In this document: positions 8,601-10,985 of the stretch, one piece after another | Position numbering within the stretch: the stretch's first letter is position 1 | Layout of the letters: the number at the start of each line of letters is the position of its first letter | Assembly (NCBI GenBank): GCA_002118135.1 | Contig: BDIU01000122.1 | Span: forward strand, 1,602-12,586 | Reading direction: 5' to 3' | DNA length: 10,985 nucleotides | Source of the DNA: Trebouxia sp. TZW2008 | Taxonomy: Eukaryota; Chlorophyta; Trebouxiophyceae; Trebouxiales; Trebouxiaceae | Notes under the pieces: model-generated | Databases searched by the model: none | What the model saw: only the letters and a program-made list of their open reading frames with translations | What the model was told of the DNA's origin: nothing | Made by a program: the position numbers and the translations under genes

Positions 8601-9788
8601 GCTGGTGGGTGGAAATTCTGTTGCTACGCATTTGCATCCTTCCACCTGTTGGCTAGTCTACTGATCGGACTGCAGACTTTCATATGTATTGTTGTCTAAC
8701 ATAGGTTCCAGACAATCCCTGTGCCCTGTACTTTGACATTTCAGGCCTTACAAACAGGTGCTGGCAGTCACTAGTATGCTCTCAGGAAGTCTTGCAAAAT
8801 GCCTGCCTCATGCACGCAGATACAACCAGACGTTTGCCTCCACTTACTACAAGGTCACAGCTGTTGTCTTTTCCTGTCACACATGTTCACCACGTTGCCG
8901 TAGTATTGGCTTGCCAAGTGAGTACAGTCTGTGCTGTGCTACTGATTGTGCAGGTCAGGGAATACCGCGTAAGGACAGATGCTTGGTGAACGTGCTGAGA
9001 TACATGCCTGCTGAAATTGCTGAATTCTGTCATCCCAGAGCCCAGCTTGGTCTTCCCTGCACAGGTCTGCAAGTTGCTGCTGTTGTTTGCTGCTCAGTAG
9101 TGATACATGAGCGCTTGCACTGCTTGCATGTAGCTGCATGCAATGCAATCAAAAGCATGGCAATGTGTTGGAGCAAAAGTCTTCTGGTTGCTGCAGAGGC
9201 TGATCAGAATAGTTGGACATATCTAGTGAAACTGCATCTGCAAGACGCAACAGGCGAAATAGATGCTGCTTTATTTGACAAAGACGCAGATGAATTCTTT
9301 CAGGTGAGGGGAACTGCATTTGCTTGGAGTTGCACAATTGCAGCAGGTTTTTAGGATTCTGACAGCAAAGCATGCTGCACACATCAATGCAGGGTGTATG
9401 CCATCGTTTGTTGTGTTTGCAGACCTGCATTCCTGTTTGCCTTCATTTCAGACTGATGCTCTTGCTTCTGAACAGGTCTGCACGCACTACGCTCAGCACA
9501 ATGTCATAGATGTAGCTGTTCTCTCATAGTTTTGCTCAAGGTGCAACAGCATGCCTTGCCATGCTGCAGGGCTTCCCTGCACAGGATTATAGCTCAACAG
9601 GTATGACAGATGGGTTGCAATCCCCAGCATGCAATGCATTGCAACAGAAGATGCAGTCCTCGCTGGGTTTGCGTAGTTCTCAAGAAGGTGGTGTTTGGCT
9701 GGAGTGCTGCATCAAGACATATTTCACCGACAGAAAGCGGCCGCTGGAAACATGCCAATTTCGTATTTTGGACACCAAATTGCAGTGA
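5696..9788 (+). CDS. POT1: Protection of telomeres protein 1 (POT1) homologue, 13 exons
   Basis: POT1 binds the single-stranded G-rich telomeric overhang in the nucleus, protects chromosome ends and controls telomerase access. Proposed exons: 5696-5822, 5896-6047, 6127-6216, 6342-6524, 6737-6816, 7064-7163, 7390-7560, 7998-8094, 8515-8604, 8954-9064, 9197-9303, 9452-9475, 9570-9788. They sum to 1551 nt, 516 residues, a usual POT1 length, and are in phase throughout. ATG 5696 has A at -3 and is the only in-frame start. OB-fold 1 (about 9-135): LYAVVVE, PTKGSD (38-43), LRLVDPS, F70 at the position of the DNA-stacking Phe of human POT1, GDIIRLHRV (84-92), SFCLFDG, PYQVSS. OB-fold 2 (about 175-330): FFDVICQVLAV, VWDGTD (199-204), WIKLRNV, NSKWAP. 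C-terminal OB region (about 350-516): KDRCLVNV, YMPAEI, LHLQDATGEID, DADEFF (430-435), WLECCIKTY, and FRILDTKLQ at the end. The linker inside the C-terminal OB is short, so the resolvase-like insertion of human POT1 is lacking, as in plants. The least certain parts are the 24-nt exon 12, the end of exon 8, and a possible missed exon in 8605-8953. Confidence 0.92.
5816..5835 (+). other. Hairpin presenting the POT1 intron 1 donor in its loop
   Basis: GGCAGC (5816-5821) pairs perfectly with GCTGCC (5830-5835). The 8-nt loop GGTAGGCT contains the GT donor of intron 1 (5823-5824). Such a stem could affect splicing of the first intron, but it is short and may be chance. Confidence 0.35.
6042..6142 (+). 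repeat. Near-direct repeats flanking POT1 intron 2
   Basis: The donor side reads GTCACG-GTACAATG (6042-6055) and the acceptor side GTCACG-CA-GTACAATG (6127-6142): 14 identical bases with a 2-base gap, offset 85 nt. The intron (6048-6126, 79 nt) begins within the first copy, at GTACAA, and ends just before the second copy. The bases before each copy are also partly alike (both contain GGCT about ten bases upstream). This is the pattern expected if the intron arose from a tandem duplication of exon sequence. Using the acceptor at 6126 keeps the family spacing between HRV and the following aromatic-N-G; an AG at 6135 is an in-phase alternative that would drop three residues. Confidence 0.75.
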
Positions 9789-10414
9789 TGCCTTTTTGTT
9801 GCTGTGTTGCTTGTGCTATCCACTGCTTGTTGTTGTTTTCCTTCCTCGAAGTCAGCGCCAGCTGAGTGCTGTGCTGGTGATTCCACTTACCTTTGCCTGG
9901 ACTGTTGTACAGTACCATCGTTGTGATGGAGCTGTTGTTTTGTCGAAACATCATCAGCGCATGAAGACTTAGAATCTGAGTATTCATTTTGCAGCAGAGG
10001 GTCCAGGCAGACCATGCTATCATTAACTTTGAAAACTGGAGCCGCTCGAGAGGTCTCGTGCAAAAAACAATACCTATCATGGCACTGCGAGCGTGCAAGG
10101 CTTTCATGCGATCAGCTAAGTCTATACACAGGACTGCTTACCGTCACTGCTGAAAACTAAACCACAAGCTAGTCCATCCAGACTGTGCTTTCTTGAATCG
10201 TCAATTTCTGCTCCACTGTGTTTCAGAGCACAGCATGACACAAAGCACACTGTATCGCTGGCGATCAGCCACTCGATCAGCGCTTGACAGGCAAGCTTGA
10301 GTTGTTCTGCTGGTTTCAACAAGCTCTGCTCATCACTTTGCGCCTCTGCCCTGATTGCCGCTCAATGCAATTGCGCAAATCGCTTGCTGCAGCACTGCAC
10401 GACTTGTAGTAGGC
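9789..10414. other. Spacer between POT1 and the transposon
   Basis: This should hold the POT1 3'UTR. I see no coding exon on either strand; open frames are shadows of low-complexity or POT1 sequence. No TGTAA polyadenylation signal and no clear repeat were found. Confidence 0.5.
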
Positions 10415-10985
10415 TACAGTGGTCCGCTGCTCTGGGTCTGTTTCCTGCAGTTGATCTTGCACTCCACTGCAGGAACAGCACCGGCGTGCTGATGGTTCAG
10501 GGCCTCAAATTTGAACATGATCTTCGTCTTGAAGCTGTCAGCCTCAAGAAGCATCATCCAGGCTGGTCTTACAGCAAGATTGGCAGGCAGATTGGCAAAA
10601 TCACACCTTTGTGAGCAGATGGGTTCTCAGAGAAGCACAGTGTGGGCATGTAGAAGACTCTTTCAGATCAGGCAGACCTCCAAAAGCAGATGCTGCAGCA
10701 GTGCAGCACCTTCTCACAGCAGCAAACCACTCAGAGTGCAGAACTGCTGCTGACACAGTAGCCAAAGTTCAGCAAGATCATCAGCTGCAACTCAGCAAAT
10801 CCACAGTCAAAGCTGTTCTCAGAAAAGAATGGCTTGCAGCACTGTTCACCAGTGGCAGTTCCCATGCTCAAGCTTGTGCACAGGAAGCACAGGGTCAAAA
10901 TAGCTAGAAAGGTGCTAAGAAAGGAAGAGACATCAAAGTATGTGGCGCTCATCACTGACAGCAAGATGTTTCTGTTACGTAAGTC
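10415..10985 (+). mobile_element. Tc1/mariner-type DNA transposon, left part
   Basis: TA at 10415-10416 followed by CAGTGGTCCGCTGCTC matches the usual layout of a Tc1/mariner end (TA target dinucleotide, inverted repeat starting CAGT), 75 nt before the transposase ATG. The other end lies outside the window, so the inverted repeat cannot be verified. The transposase reading frame that follows defines the element type; the boundary is inferred. Confidence 0.6.
10492..10985 (+). pseudogene. Tc1/mariner-type transposase, frameshifted and cut by the window end
   Basis: Transposases of this family bind the terminal repeats through two helix-turn-helix domains and cut with a DDE/D triad. ATG 10492 opens a first HTH (DLRLEAVSLKKHHPGWSYSK, then IGRQIGK). 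At the A4 run 10597-10600 the homology moves to the -1 frame (NHTFVSRWVLRE), leaving a TGA in the original frame at 10612-10614. Next come the GRPPK linker, equivalent to the GRPR motif between the two HTH domains, and the second HTH (LSKSTVKAVLRK). Near a second A4 run (10823-10826) it returns to the first frame: NGLQHCSPV, HRKHRVKIARK, and finally ITDSKMFLL, whose D is the first catalytic aspartate. The rest of the catalytic domain is outside. The final bases contain GTAAGT (10979-10984), which could be an intron donor or chance. Two opposite single-base indels mean decay or sequencing error. Confidence 0.82.

Noticed and set aside
8740..8880. Possible extra POT1 exon between exons 9 and 10
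   Set aside because: Exon 9 joins exon 10 directly in phase 1 with a sensible OB-fold start; nothing in this stretch resembles POT1.
9052..9585. Exact 14-bp repeat CTTCCCTGCACAGG at 9052-9065 and 9572-9585
   Set aside because: One such match is expected by chance at roughly this frequency in 11 kb, and both copies are in POT1 exons of different reading frames.
9724..10107. Minus-strand open frame of 127 codons overlapping the POT1 3' end
   Set aside because: It partly mirrors the last POT1 coding exon and has no independent motif.

Overview
The window looks like nuclear DNA of a eukaryote. Two genes are split by many short spliceosomal introns (about 70-440 nt) with GTRNGN donors and TGCAG acceptors. 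A eukaryotic telomere-protein gene, a eukaryotic-type transposon and a TATA box are also present. The POT1 protein reads like plant/green-algal POT1, and the short TGCAG-type introns fit a unicellular green alga, but that placement is an inference; no rRNA or plastid marker is present to confirm it.

Layout. 1-1498: no convincing coding sequence. It holds a 13-bp tandem duplication, a long imperfect inverted repeat (251-341) that would fold into a 32-pair stem, and a TATA box (1103-1110) placed to drive the first gene. 1499-4593 (+): a multi-exon gene for a roughly 603-residue protein with a PD-(D/E)xK nuclease-like module followed by a protein-kinase-like domain. This is the architecture known from Crinkler (CRN)-type effectors and their relatives. 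4594-5695: non-coding spacer. 5696-9788 (+): a 13-exon gene whose exons join in phase into a 516-residue POT1 (protection of telomeres 1) homologue, with two N-terminal OB-folds and a C-terminal OB-fold module; its intron 2 is flanked by near-direct repeats. 9789-10414: spacer with nothing recognised. 10415-10985: the start of a decayed Tc1/mariner-type transposon, with a candidate TA + CAGT terminus and a transposase broken by two opposite one-base frameshifts. It runs off the window.

None of the three is complete as a single ORF. The two intact genes only appear when exons are joined. The splice phases were checked at every junction and both models close exactly (1812 nt and 1551 nt, each divisible by three). 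The nuclease-kinase gene, the telomere gene and the transposon share no obvious pathway; the arrangement looks like an ordinary housekeeping gene sitting in mobile, effector-like surroundings.
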